From CAWJHE01 sp963842455 (lineage in GTDB: Bacteria > Chloroflexota > Anaerolineae > Anaerolineales > UBA4823): a stretch of DNA of 64,000 bases. Below, in pieces: positions 9,072 to 18,531 of this stretch. The translations under genes and the position numbers were made by a program. The stretch's first letter is position 1. Every line of letters starts with the position of its first letter. The notes under the pieces are model-generated. The model worked only from the letters and a program-made list of their open reading frames with translations, did no database searches and had not been told where the DNA came from. The DNA lies in assembly GCA_963842455.1 (NCBI GenBank), contig CAWJHE010000011.1, positions 62,001 through 126,000 of the forward strand, written 5' to 3'.

Positions 9072-9813
9072 ATGACAACCAAGAAACGTTACGGTTTTGT
9101 GATCGATGTTTCCCGGTGCATTGATTGCCGCGCTTGCCTGGTAGCTTGCAGTGTCGAAAACCAGGTGCCGATGAACCATACCCGCATCTGGGTGCATGAT
9201 CTCGGGCTGCAAGGTACATACCCGTCCCTAGAGCAAACTTTCGTTCCATACAATTGCATGCACTGCGAGAACCCACCCTGTACCGAGGTGTGTGTAAGCG
9301 GCGCAACCTACAAGGAAGCTTCGACCGGTCTAGTATTGGTGGATCAAGAAGCCTGTATCGGCTGCGGTTTTTGCGTAGACGCCTGCCCTTACAATGTCCG
9401 CTATTTGGATGAAAAACGTGGTGTGGTTGATAAATGCAATGCCTGTGCCCAAAGGGTAGAAGTGGGATTACAGCCTGCTTGTGTATCCACCTGTGTGGGC
9501 AATTCCCGCTTGTTTGGCGATTTGAATGACCCGGATTCAGATGTGTCAATAGCATTAAAGAATGCCAAAATCATTCAGCGATCTGGATTATCAGAAAGAT
9601 GGGCATGACACACAACCGAATATCTATTACATCAACGGAGATGTATTAAATAGCAGTATATTGCCCCGCGATCCCCAATACACCATTTCTGAAGAGGGCT
9701 GGAAAAAGGTGCTCGTTCCTGTGGTATTTTCAGCTATCGGTGCATCCTTTTTAGTTCAAGCCACCTATTTCACCAAACAACTTTTGCAAGGTGAGAAGGA
9801 GTTTGAGGAGTAA
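9072..9813 (+). CDS. Ferredoxin-type electron-transfer subunit of the molybdopterin reductase (frame broken by one extra base)
   Basis: The N-terminal part has four 4Fe-4S cluster motifs in PhsB/DmsB order: CIDCRACLVAC, CMHCENPPC, CIGCGFCVDACP and CNAC...CVSTC. The frame ends early at 9608, while the +1 frame carries the expected tail (DLDYQKDGHDTQPNIYYING, then a C-terminal membrane helix around VVFSAIGASFLV). Removing one A from AAAA at 9567-9570 restores a 246-residue protein. The C-terminal helix suggests direct membrane anchoring next to the cytochrome b subunit. GGAG lies before the start, 10 nt after the catalytic gene. Confidence 0.8.
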
Positions 9814-9816
9814 TAA

Positions 9817-10629
9817 ATGAGTGGTTATCATAACATTCCCTTAGATGAACGTCGCAAGCTGCGTGAAAAGAAATTTAAAAAGCACAACCTGGCAAATATC
9901 CTGACCCATTGGTTTAATGTGGGAAGTTGGCTGCTTTTGCTACCTACTGGGATCGCCATCATTTCATCTCCTCGGCTTGGGTTAGCGCCGATCTGGTGGC
10001 AGGATGCATTTCGAAACCTGTTTGGTGGTCCAGCCAACTTGATTAAATTCCACTATACCATCGGATTGCTATGGATATTTATCTTAACCTTTAATGTCCT
10101 TTTCGGTTTCCGCAAATACTTCGTTCCGTATGCTGCCACTCGCATGCTCCTGGATAAAGATGATATCGAATGGTTGAAAGTCAAACCCTTGCAAATGATG
10201 GGGTTTTTTAAAGAAAAACAACTTCCGCCGCAAGATGCCTATAACGCAGGACAAAAGCTATACAGCTATTTGGTGATCCTCGGCACCCTTGGCATCATGA
10301 GCAGTGGAATTGTGATGACATTTAAGGAAATCTTTCCTCCCATCCTCAAACAAATTGCGCAGCCTTTGCACTGGGTGTCGGTTTTTGGAATAGTTGCCGG
10401 CGTAATTATTCACGTTTATATGGGAGCAGTTTTTCCAGAAGAAAAAGAAGCCTTCTTTTCCATGTTTAGCGGCAAGGTTTCGGCATGGTATGCCCGCGCC
10501 CACCATGAAAAGTGGTATTGGGAAAAAGTAAAGGAAGAGATTGAGTGGGAAGAGGAAGTCCAAAAAGAAGTTGCCCAGGAGTCCGTAGAAACATCACTGG
10601 TCCAGGCAGAAAACGCATCTGCTGATTAA
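9817..10629 (+). CDS. Cytochrome b-type membrane subunit (PhsC/FdnI-like)
   Basis: The 270-residue protein has four or five membrane helices with His residues placed for two b hemes: HWFNVG near residue 30, FHYTIG near 80, and HWVSVFG and IHVYMG near 187-205. It probably exchanges electrons with menaquinone and feeds the Fe-S subunit. A charged Glu-rich cytoplasmic tail follows residue 230. It ends the operon that starts with the ArsR gene, and a bidirectional terminator follows. Confidence 0.85.
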   Translation: MSGYHNIPLDERRKLREKKFKKHNLANILTHWFNVGSWLLLLPTGIAIISSPRLGLAPIWWQDAFRNLFGGPANLIKFHYTIGLLWIFILTFNVLFGFRKYFVPYAATRMLLDKDDIEWLKVKPLQMMGFFKEKQLPPQDAYNAGQKLYSYLVILGTLGIMSSGIVMTFKEIFPPILKQIAQPLHWVSVFGIVAGVIIHVYMGAVFPEEKEAFFSMFSGKVSAWYARAHHEKWYWEKVKEEIEWEEEVQKEVAQESVETSLVQAENASAD

Positions 10630-10645
10630 AAGAAGCAAACATCCC

Positions 10646-10679
10646 AAAAAGTGCCGCTGATGGACCAGCGGCACTTTTT
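10646..10679. terminator. Bidirectional rho-independent terminator
   Basis: AAAAAGTGCCGCTG (10646-10659) and CAGCGGCACTTTTT (10666-10679) form a stem flanked by A and T runs. It closes the sulfur-reductase operon. Confidence 0.9.
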
Positions 10680-10824
10680 GATTCAAGAATTACGGTTTTC
10701 CTGTGTGAATATCTCACACCAGCAGCAATGTCAGTGCACCGAATAAGGTAAAATCAATTTCAAATAAGCTATTCGCACTTCGTGGGCTATGCAAAATGAT
10801 CTGTGAGCTTATTTCAAGAAAGAA

Positions 10825-10890
10825 ATCTCTGCGCACTCTGCGTCTCGGAAATCTTTGCGTACTTTGCGACTTTGCGAGAGATCAAAAAAA
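10825..10890. repeat. Dispersed non-coding repeat-like sequence
   Basis: The stretch is built of variations on CTCTGCG / CTTTGCG and ends in TTTGCGAGAGATCAAAAAA. The same ending occurs at 56122-56140, 45 kb away. It lies directly before the SLC13 gene. Confidence 0.5.
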
Positions 10891-10904
10891 AGAAAGGTGG
10901 GTTC

Positions 10905-13256
10905 ATGACGCCAGAAATTATATTAGTTTTTAGTATCCTGGGTGGAGCAATTATTCTCTTCGTAACAGAAATTATCCGGCTGGATGTGACTGCCTTAATT
11001 GTGTTAGTCACCTTAGTTTTGACCCGATTGATTCAACCAGATCAAGCGCTGTCTGGTTTTAGCAATCCAGCAGTCGTTACAGTTTGGGCGATGTTTATTC
11101 TATCCACGGGCTTGACACGTACTGGCGTTTCTTCTTTTATTGGCATCTCTTTATTGCGTTTTGCCAAGCAAGGCGGTGGCAGATTAGTAGCACTGCTCAT
11201 GACAGTTACCGCACTGCTCTCTGCTGTAATGAACAACACCGGCGTTGCTGCCATGTTCTTACCCATTACAATGGAAATTGCTAAACGCACCAAACAGCCT
11301 CCATCACGTTTATTATTGCCCATGGCGCAAGGTTGTCTGTTAGGAGGATTGATACTTCTTATAGGTACCGCCAGTAATCTTGTCGTCAGAGATGCTATGC
11401 GTGAAGCTGGTTACCAGCCTTTAGGCATATTCGATTTTGCTCCAGGTGGATTGATTATCCTGACTATCAGTGTTTTATATATGGGACTGATAGGATGGAA
11501 ACACCTACCGACACGACAGTCATCTCAAAGCATGTATTCTGTCAATCAACAGAATGGAGAAACCGATCTAACGCAGTATGATCTAGAAGAACGCTTTGCA
11601 TATCTCAAAATCCCACAGGATAGTCCATTACACGGCAAAAGCCTTTTGGAGAGTAAAATTGGCCGCGCATTAGGAATAAATATCCTCAATATTCAACGAA
11701 AAGGGAAGGATATTATTTCTGCTGAGCCTAACTCGATATTGGAAAGCGGCGACCAGCTCCTGACACTTGGTCGATTAGAACGCATTCGAGAAATCAGCCA
11801 CACGCCTACTTTTACGATTGAAAACGACCAGCATGTACTTGAACATCTCGTGGGAGAGAATGTAGGTTTAGCTGAATTTAAAATCTCTTCTGCATCTCCA
11901 TTTCTCGAAAAAACACTGGCAGACCTCGATTTCAGAAACAATTTTCATGTCAACGTTTTAGCGATACGCCAGCAGGACATCATCCGTAGAACCAATTTAC
12001 AGAACATCGTCCTGGAACCCGAAAATAAAATTCTCATTCAAGGTACTTTAGAAAATTTGGCGATTTTTGAAAAATACTCAGAATATCGTCGGCTAAATTT
12101 AGAAGAAATGGAAGAATACCATCTGGAAGAGCGCTTATTAACAATACGGATTCCAGAAGATTCGTCATTTATTAGCAAAACCCTCATGGAAACTCGCCTG
12201 GGAGAGGCTTATGGCTTAGCAGTATTAAGTGTAAATCGGGAAAATCGCTATTGGAAGATGACAGAACCCGATTTTTTGCTCCAAGCTGGCGATCTATTAC
12301 TTGTCGGTGGAAGACCAATTGATATCGAAGTTGTAAGAGGGTTATCGACCTTAGAAATCGAAGAAAAGGCGAAAATAGATTTATCCAGTCTCGAAGAAGG
12401 TCCTCTCCAAATCATCGAAGTCATGCTTTCTCCGTTTAGTCGCTATGCTGGAAAGACATTGCGAGACATAAGTTTCAGAGAAAAATTTGGCGTTTCTGTT
12501 TTGGCAATTTGGCGAAGAGATCGTTCATTTCGAAGTAATCTTGGCAATATTCCCCTGCAATATGGAGATGCTCTTTTGTGTTATGGAGAACATGAAAGAT
12601 TCCAAACCCTGGCTACCGAAAAAGATTTCGTTGTTCTCAGCATGGCTGCACAAGAAAAACCAAGATCCAAAAAAGCAATTCTGGCTGCGCTTATAATGGC
12701 CAGCGTCATCATCTCTGCAATTACCTTGAACATCCCCATCTCGATCGCGGCAATAGCTGGCAGCATCCTGATGGTTATCAGTGGTGCTTTGACTATGGAC
12801 GAAGCGTATCAGGGGATTGATTGGAAATCCATTTTTCTAATTGCTGCTATGCTGCCTCTCGGTATCGCCATGCAGCAAACGGGTGCAGCTGATTTGTTAG
12901 GATATTCCATCGTTCAGGTCCTTGGCAGGTTTGGACCATCAGCCATCCTGCTAGGATTTATGGTTTTATCCATGATTGGGACCCAGGCTATGCCAAGTCC
13001 AGTTATGGCAGTCATATTATCTCCAGTTGCTTTAAATACAGCCATCAATTTGAATGTCTCACCGTACCCTTTTATGTTAGGAATCGCTTATGCGTTAGCG
13101 GCTGCCTTCATCAGTCCAGTAGCTGTACCTGCTAATGTTTTGGTGATGAGCCCAGGAGAGTATCGTTACAGTGATTTCATCCGGCATGGGCTACCCATCT
13201 CGATAACCGTCTTGATCGTTAGCGTATTACTTTTGCCTCTTATATTTCCATATTAA
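10905..13256 (+). CDS. SLC13/DASS-family permease with four TrkA-C (RCK_C) domains
   Basis: The 783-residue protein has membrane domains at both ends (about residues 1-205 and 590-783) and a central cytoplasmic block of four TrkA-C-like repeats (about 225-575), each ending in a GD-x-LL-x-x-G motif. Family members move divalent anions such as sulfate or dicarboxylates with Na+. In this sulfur-respiring context a sulfur oxyanion is plausible but unproven. The start at 10905 has AAAGGTGG upstream; the longer frame would run into the non-coding repeat. Confidence 0.8.
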   Translation: MTPEIILVFSILGGAIILFVTEIIRLDVTALIVLVTLVLTRLIQPDQALSGFSNPAVVTVWAMFILSTGLTRTGVSSFIGISLLRFAKQGGGRLVALLMTVTALLSAVMNNTGVAAMFLPITMEIAKRTKQPPSRLLLPMAQGCLLGGLILLIGTASNLVVRDAMREAGYQPLGIFDFAPGGLIILTISVLYMGLIGWKHLPTRQSSQSMYSVNQQNGETDLTQYDLEERFAYLKIPQDSPLHGKSLLESKIGRALGINILNIQRKGKDIISAEPNSILESGDQLLTLGRLERIREISHTPTFTIENDQHVLEHLVGENVGLAEFKISSASPFLEKTLADLDFRNNFHVNVLAIRQQDIIRRTNLQNIVLEPENKILIQGTLENLAIFEKYSEYRRLNLEEMEEYHLEERLLTIRIPEDSSFISKTLMETRLGEAYGLAVLSVNRENRYWKMTEPDFLLQAGDLLLVGGRPIDIEVVRGLSTLEIEEKAKIDLSSLEEGPLQIIEVMLSPFSRYAGKTLRDISFREKFGVSVLAIWRRDRSFRSNLGNIPLQYGDALLCYGEHERFQTLATEKDFVVLSMAAQEKPRSKKAILAALIMASVIISAITLNIPISIAAIAGSILMVISGALTMDEAYQGIDWKSIFLIAAMLPLGIAMQQTGAADLLGYSIVQVLGRFGPSAILLGFMVLSMIGTQAMPSPVMAVILSPVALNTAINLNVSPYPFMLGIAYALAAAFISPVAVPANVLVMSPGEYRYSDFIRHGLPISITVLIVSVLLLPLIFPY

Positions 13257-13387
13257 CAAAAAGGTCCGGTTGTCCCCTTCTAATCTACAAATCAATTTTA
13301 AGATTCATCAACCCAAACAATCCACATAAAAAGGAAAATACCATTGGAGTATAATACGAAAATCAAACTATCTAATCTGGAGACTCT

Positions 13388-14161
13388 ATGGAATGGCTAA
13401 CAGACCCTAAATCTTGGATTGCCTTTATTACCCTTGTCGCACTCGAGCTGGTGCTCGGAATCGATAACATCATTTTCATATCCATCCTGGCAGGAAAACT
13501 GCCCAAGCAACAACAAAAAAAAGCACGCCAAACGGGCATTGCTCTGGCTGTTTTTTCCAGAATCTTGTTGCTGTTTTCGCTAGCCTGGATCATAGGCCTG
13601 ACAAAGCCCATTTTTCAGATTCTTAGCTTCACAATTTCCGGCCGAGACCTGGTGTTGATCTTGGGTGGCTTGTTCTTAATGTGGAAAGCTACACACGAAA
13701 TTCACGATAAGTTAGAGGGTGAAGAAGGACACACCTCAGCTCAAGTCAAAGCTACATTTACAGGAGTGATTGTTCAAGTACTGCTTTTAGATGTGGTTTT
13801 CTCTCTGGACTCAGTCATCACAGCAGTCGGTATGGTCGATCATCTGACTATCATGATCGCTGCCGTTGTGATTGCTGCTGGAGTCATGGTTTGGGCTTCT
13901 GGTCCTTTAAGTACATTTGTTGAGCACCATCCAACTATAAAAATATTAGCTCTTTCATTTTTACTTTTAATTGGCTTCACACTGATTGTTGAGGGTTTAC
14001 ACCAACATATCCCCAAAGGTTACATTTATTTTGCCATGGGCTTTTCAGTTTTCGTGGAAATGTTGAATTTGCGTTTGCGTAAAACCCCAGCAGAACCCGT
14101 TAAATTGCGCACAGCTTACACACCCGAAGTTGAACATGATCATGTGATTGGCACAGCCTGA
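13388..14161 (+). CDS. TerC-family integral membrane protein
   Basis: The 257-residue protein has about seven membrane helices and the TerC signatures ALELVLGIDNIIFI (early) and DVVFSLDSVITAVG (middle), whose acidic residues probably bind the metal. Family members export Mn2+ or help load metals into exported proteins. The start has GGAG upstream and the gene stands alone. Confidence 0.85.
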   Translation: MEWLTDPKSWIAFITLVALELVLGIDNIIFISILAGKLPKQQQKKARQTGIALAVFSRILLLFSLAWIIGLTKPIFQILSFTISGRDLVLILGGLFLMWKATHEIHDKLEGEEGHTSAQVKATFTGVIVQVLLLDVVFSLDSVITAVGMVDHLTIMIAAVVIAAGVMVWASGPLSTFVEHHPTIKILALSFLLLIGFTLIVEGLHQHIPKGYIYFAMGFSVFVEMLNLRLRKTPAEPVKLRTAYTPEVEHDHVIGTA

Positions 14162-14286
14162 TATAATCATTTCTTTAAGCGTTTTCTCTGGGAAAATCTT
14201 TATCATTTCATGATTATTCCAGACTTGACTCCATATTCTCTATGTGGTTATATAAAGCTATTACTATGCAATCTTCAGGAGCAACA

Positions 14287-15417
14287 ATGAACAAATTTCC
14301 AACCCAACCTCAATACTACGATCATTTGAATGTCCCCCCTCGCCTGCTTCTGGGACCAGGCCCAAGCCTGGTTGACCCACGCGTGCTGCAAGTAATGGCA
14401 ACTCCTTTGTTAGGCCATCTGGATCCAAAATTCCTGGAAATTATGGACCACACCCAAGAAATGCTGCGCTATGTGTTCCAGACAAACAACCGCTTGACCA
14501 TTCCCATATCAGGAACTGGTTCAGCAGCGATGGAAGCATCCATGGCAAATCTGATCGAGCCTGGCGATAAGGTACTTATCTGCATCAATGGCTATTTCGG
14601 TACTCGACTGGCGGATATGGCCCAACGCTATGGAGCAGAAGTAGAAACCATCAAACGTCCTTGGGGAGAGGTTTTTACACCTCAAGATGTAAAACTTGCC
14701 CTGGAAAAATTTCCAGCCAAGATTGTTGGGATTGTCCATGCTGAAACGTCCACTGGCGCTTGTCAGCCGATTAAGGAAATTTCATCGGTTGTCCACCAAG
14801 CTAATGCTCTCATGGTTGTAGATACGGTTACATCACTTGGAGGAGTTCCCGTTAAAGTTGATGAAAACGATATTGATGTGTGTTACAGCGGATCGCAGAA
14901 GTGTTTGAGTTGCCCTCCTGGAATTGCACCGATCACCTTTAGCCCCCGCGCTGAGGCAGCCATGGATCAACGCAAAGGCAAGGTTGCGAACTGGTATTTA
15001 GATGTCAATATGGTGCGCAGCTATTGGGGCTCTGAGCGCACCTACCACCATACAGCGCCAATCACCATGAACTACGCTCTGTATGAAGCTCTACGCATCG
15101 TCGCTGAAGAAGGTCTGGATGCCCGTTGGGCTCGCCACCAAAAAAATGCCGAGTTATTTTGGAGTGGATTGGAAGCAATGGGACTGAAGCTCCATGTTCC
15201 ATTCGAATACCGCCTACCCAGCCTGACAACTGTTCGCGTCCCTGAAGGGGTCAACGAAGCTACGGTTCGATCCCGCTTGCTCAATGATTACAATATTGAG
15301 ATTGGTGGTGGTCTGGGTGAATTGAAAGGTAAAGTTTGGCGGGTTGGCTTGATGGGTTTCTCGTCCAGACCAGAAAACGTACTCTTGCTTTTAGCTGCAC
15401 TCAAAGAAATTCTCTAG
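14287..15417 (+). CDS. Alanine-glyoxylate / serine-pyruvate aminotransferase family
   Basis: The 376-residue PLP enzyme of fold type I (class V) starts with the family motif RLLLGPGPS and has the Schiff-base Lys in the segment CYSGSQKCLSCPPG. It would transfer an amino group between Ala or Ser and glyoxylate or pyruvate. AGGAG directly precedes the start at 14287; an upstream ATG at 14242 has no site. A terminator follows. Confidence 0.9.
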   Translation: MNKFPTQPQYYDHLNVPPRLLLGPGPSLVDPRVLQVMATPLLGHLDPKFLEIMDHTQEMLRYVFQTNNRLTIPISGTGSAAMEASMANLIEPGDKVLICINGYFGTRLADMAQRYGAEVETIKRPWGEVFTPQDVKLALEKFPAKIVGIVHAETSTGACQPIKEISSVVHQANALMVVDTVTSLGGVPVKVDENDIDVCYSGSQKCLSCPPGIAPITFSPRAEAAMDQRKGKVANWYLDVNMVRSYWGSERTYHHTAPITMNYALYEALRIVAEEGLDARWARHQKNAELFWSGLEAMGLKLHVPFEYRLPSLTTVRVPEGVNEATVRSRLLNDYNIEIGGGLGELKGKVWRVGLMGFSSRPENVLLLLAALKEIL

Positions 15418-15490
15418 AACCTCGAGACATTATTCTTGAGAACTTACATAAAACTATCCCTCAGAGTTGAATAATGGTCTGCTAACAAAA

Positions 15491-15530
15491 AAGACGCTCG
15501 GGAGAAATGACCCTGAGCGTCTTATTTTTT
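15491..15530. terminator. Terminator between the aminotransferase and the mrp operon
   Basis: AAGACGCTCGGG (15491-15502) pairs with CCCTGAGCGTCTT (15511-15523), with one bulged base, followed by T6. It sits between converging genes. Confidence 0.9.
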
Positions 15531-15559
15531 CAGAACTAACTGTTCCAATCATAATGATT

Positions 15560-15865
15560 CTATGGTTCTCTTTTTTCTACCATCGGTATCCCAATTCGAA
15601 ATGCTGCGGAACTGATCGCATGAGCTGCTACTGGACCAGAGATCATCAGCGAGATAATTAGGATCAGTACTTTTCCCAGACCTACTGGAATTTGAGTGCC
15701 AGCTGCTACTAACAATAAAACTACTCCGAAAATACCGACCTTTCCAGTAGCATGCAAACGAGTGTAAACATCGGGTAATCTAATCAACCCGACTAAACCC
15801 AATATTGAAAACAGCGTTCCAACAACAACAGTAGTTATGGCAACTAAGTCCTGAACGAATTCCAT
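15560..15865 (-). CDS. mrpG: Mrp antiporter subunit G
   Basis: The 101-residue, three-helix protein has the MnhG/PhaG signature GLIRLPDVYTRLHATGK. It is the last gene of the mrp operon, which forms a multi-subunit Na+(K+)/H+ antiporter related to complex I membrane subunits. Confidence 0.9.
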   Translation of the reverse strand: MEFVQDLVAITTVVVGTLFSILGLVGLIRLPDVYTRLHATGKVGIFGVVLLLVAAGTQIPVGLGKVLILIISLMISGPVAAHAISSAAFRIGIPMVEKREP

Positions 15866-15882
15866 ACTTTCCTCACAAGAAA

Positions 15883-16185
15883 CTAGAACATCTTCTCATC
15901 GGCAGCGTATCCTGCCAGTGCCAGTGTTGAGACAAATCCTAAAGCTGCAAGAGCCAAGGCAACATCAACATAAAGAGTCCTCTCAAAAATCATCGCAAGC
16001 AACACAAAAATAGCCAGATTTACCGTGCCCACCAGATCTAAGCCTACCAGACGGTCAATGATATTCTCCCCCATCCAAACCTTCCAGGCTGCAATACACA
16101 ACAAAACTACATGAATCATCAATGATGAATATAAGACAATCATCAAGATATCTGACATAGAACTAACCTCTCGATAAAGAACCAA
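15883..16185 (-). CDS. mrpF: Mrp antiporter subunit F
   Basis: The 100-residue, three-helix MnhF/PhaF protein has the conserved GENIIDRLVGLDLV segment. It lies 17 nt upstream of mrpG on the same transcript. Confidence 0.9.
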   Translation of the reverse strand: MVLYREVSSMSDILMIVLYSSLMIHVVLLCIAAWKVWMGENIIDRLVGLDLVGTVNLAIFVLLAMIFERTLYVDVALALAALGFVSTLALAGYAADEKMF

Positions 16186-16193
16186 CTCAAGAA

Positions 16194-16673
16194 TTACTGG
16201 AAGATTTTATCCAATAATTCTTTTCTCATTTTCTGCGCATCTTCCAAATATTCGGCAGCGTGGGAGACGTCAAGACAATGTGTATACAAAGTGCCGTCTT
16301 CTCCAATCTCAACCACCAGTTCCCCTGGGGTAAGCGAAATGGCATGAGCGCTTAAGGCTTCTCCCAGGTCAGTTTTTGCTCTAGAAGGAATTGAAACCAG
16401 GCCAGGCTGAATAGGTAAGCGAGGGTCTACAAGCAACTTGGCGACCTGAATGCCGCTGGTAATCAGATCCCAGATTAACCATACAATATAACGAATGAGT
16501 GAAAAAGTCATTTGAGGAATTTTTTGGATATTGATCGCTTTCCACTCCGGTTTTAACAAAGCGATAATGATCATAGCAATGATTACACTCGTTACTACGT
16601 TTAATGGCTCAAAGTTAGAAGTTAACCCCAAATAAAAAAAGACCAATATTACAAATAATCCGCGAACACCCAT
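16194..16673 (-). CDS. mrpE: Mrp antiporter subunit E
   Basis: The 159-residue MnhE protein has two or three N-terminal helices and a cytoplasmic domain with SLTPGELVVEI near its middle. GGGAGG is followed by three ATG codons in a row (16679, 16676, 16673); I choose the last on spacing. The region overlaps the mrpD stop, which indicates translational coupling. Confidence 0.88.
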   Translation of the reverse strand: MGVRGLFVILVFFYLGLTSNFEPLNVVTSVIIAMIIIALLKPEWKAINIQKIPQMTFSLIRYIVWLIWDLITSGIQVAKLLVDPRLPIQPGLVSIPSRAKTDLGEALSAHAISLTPGELVVEIGEDGTLYTHCLDVSHAAEYLEDAQKMRKELLDKIFQ

Positions 16674-16675
16674 CA

Positions 16676-18172
16676 TCATCCTCCCAACACAAAAGCCCAA
16701 TAACTGGATGGATTGGACAACCATACACTGGCCTGAATAGCCAGGCTAACCAAGGGATCTGCCCAGATTCCAAGTATCAAACCGATACCAATCAAAACAG
16801 CTGGGGCATATAACCGGTCACCACTGGGCTTGGTATAAATACCTTCTCCAGGCTCCTGCCACCAGATTCGCTGAAAGGCGCGAAAGGTGTAGATCAGAGT
16901 AAAAATACTGGAAAAACCAATGATAGCCATGCTCCAATATTTTTCGGCTGCTAAGCCACCCTGAAACAACATCAATTTTCCCAGAAATCCGTTCGTTGGC
17001 GGCATACCGGATAAAGCCATAGCACCCAAAAAGAATAAGATTCCGGCAATTGGCAACTTTCTACCCACCCCTGTAACGATATCAAACGCAGCCGATTTGA
17101 CCGAAGCGTGGCTGGCGACATAGCCTGCAATCATGAGCATCGCTGCTTTTATCAAGCTGTGATTGAAAGAAAATACGATTGCAGCCGCGATCGTTAACTT
17201 CGTGCCCCACCCTATGCCTACCAGGATAAAACCGATCTGAGCTAACGTGGAATAAGCCAGCATTCTTTTTACGTTGTATGTGCCTATCGCTGACAGACCG
17301 CCATACAATATTCCAATTACCCCTGCTATGAGCAAAATCGTACGAATCATTCCAGCTTGTTCCGTAAAAAGAAGCGTTGTCATCCTCAAAAAACCATAGA
17401 CACCTAGCTTAACTACTATAGAAGAAAGCATGGCGCTTACAGGTGTAGGTGAGGCAGTATGAAAATCTGGTTGCCAGAAATGAAAGGGAAAAACCGCGCT
17501 CTTAATCATAAAAGATGCCATGAGCATAGCAATAGCTGGTAACAGCAGCAATTGTTCGCCTTCCATCGCTACCCTTCGCGAAAGGTCTGCCATATTCAGG
17601 GTTCCGTAAGAAATGTAGAGACTGCCAATCGCTAACAGCAAGAAGACTGATGCAAGCAAGCTGATATAAAAATATTTATAAGCTGCCTCCACCCCATAGC
17701 GATCATCTGAAAGCGCCGTCAGAACCGTGCCTGATATAACCAACAATTCGGCAAAAACAAATAGATTAAACAGATCGCCTGTAAGAAAAGCTCCACTCAG
17801 GCTTGTTGCCATGGTTAAGAAAAGGGGGTAGAACATAGGATAACAAGTCACATCATCTTTACTGCCAAGAGCATATACCAACCCTGCCAACATGACCAAT
17901 TGGACCATAAATACAAATAATACAGAGAGCAGATCAGCAACAAAAACAATCCCCATGGGTGCATTCCATCCACCCAATTGGTATGCGATGGGTGAGTTTT
18001 GATTGTGAACAAGCAAAACTAACCAAAGGCTGGCAAGAAAAGACAAGCTGAGAATGGCGAGACTCCATAATTGTTGAAGGCGATAGTTTTTTCGCACTAC
18101 AATCGCGATTAATGCCCCAATCAGAGGCAATAAAACCGGAAACAAAATCAGATGAGTATTCAGAAAATTCAC
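16676..18172 (-). CDS. mrpD: Mrp antiporter subunit D
   Basis: The 498-residue, about 14-helix protein is homologous to complex I NuoM/N. It keeps the charged residues of proton channels, seen in the segments NLFVFAELLVIS and FHFWQPDFHTASPTPVS. It acts with MrpA in cation/proton exchange. Confidence 0.92.
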   Translation of the reverse strand: MNFLNTHLILFPVLLPLIGALIAIVVRKNYRLQQLWSLAILSLSFLASLWLVLLVHNQNSPIAYQLGGWNAPMGIVFVADLLSVLFVFMVQLVMLAGLVYALGSKDDVTCYPMFYPLFLTMATSLSGAFLTGDLFNLFVFAELLVISGTVLTALSDDRYGVEAAYKYFYISLLASVFLLLAIGSLYISYGTLNMADLSRRVAMEGEQLLLLPAIAMLMASFMIKSAVFPFHFWQPDFHTASPTPVSAMLSSIVVKLGVYGFLRMTTLLFTEQAGMIRTILLIAGVIGILYGGLSAIGTYNVKRMLAYSTLAQIGFILVGIGWGTKLTIAAAIVFSFNHSLIKAAMLMIAGYVASHASVKSAAFDIVTGVGRKLPIAGILFFLGAMALSGMPPTNGFLGKLMLFQGGLAAEKYWSMAIIGFSSIFTLIYTFRAFQRIWWQEPGEGIYTKPSGDRLYAPAVLIGIGLILGIWADPLVSLAIQASVWLSNPSSYWAFVLGG

Positions 18173-18198
18173 CAGTGATACTCCTGGAAAGATTCACG

Positions 18199-18531
18199 CT
18201 AGTATTTCAAATGGTTTACATCATCCATGTCGCTCGATTTATAACGAGCTGAAAGAATATACAACATCGAAAGCACGAAAGCCGTGCCACCCATGGAAAT
18301 TACAATCGCAGTAAGAATTAACGCCTGGGGCAATGCATCACTTCTAATTGCCGTTTCTGTAACATACGCAGGCGCAATACCACTCGATACACCTGCGCTC
18401 AACAAAAATAAATTCACAGCATTCATAAGAATGACCATTCCGATCACAGAACGGATTACATTGCGCCTTAATAACTGGAATATACCTACCGCAAATAATA
18501 GACCAATCGCTATCGATATCAATAATTGCAT
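18199..18531 (-). CDS. mrpC: Mrp antiporter subunit C
   Basis: The 110-residue, three-helix NuoK-like protein has the GMVILMNAVNLFLL motif. Its start abuts the stop of the MrpA-B gene. Confidence 0.92.
   Translation of the reverse strand: MQLLISIAIGLLFAVGIFQLLRRNVIRSVIGMVILMNAVNLFLLSAGVSSGIAPAYVTETAIRSDALPQALILTAIVISMGGTAFVLSMLYILSARYKSSDMDDVNHLKY

Noticed and set aside
9562..9813. Separate small membrane-protein gene after the Fe-S subunit
   Set aside because: Its sequence is the expected C-terminal tail of the Fe-S subunit; a one-base shift explains the split.
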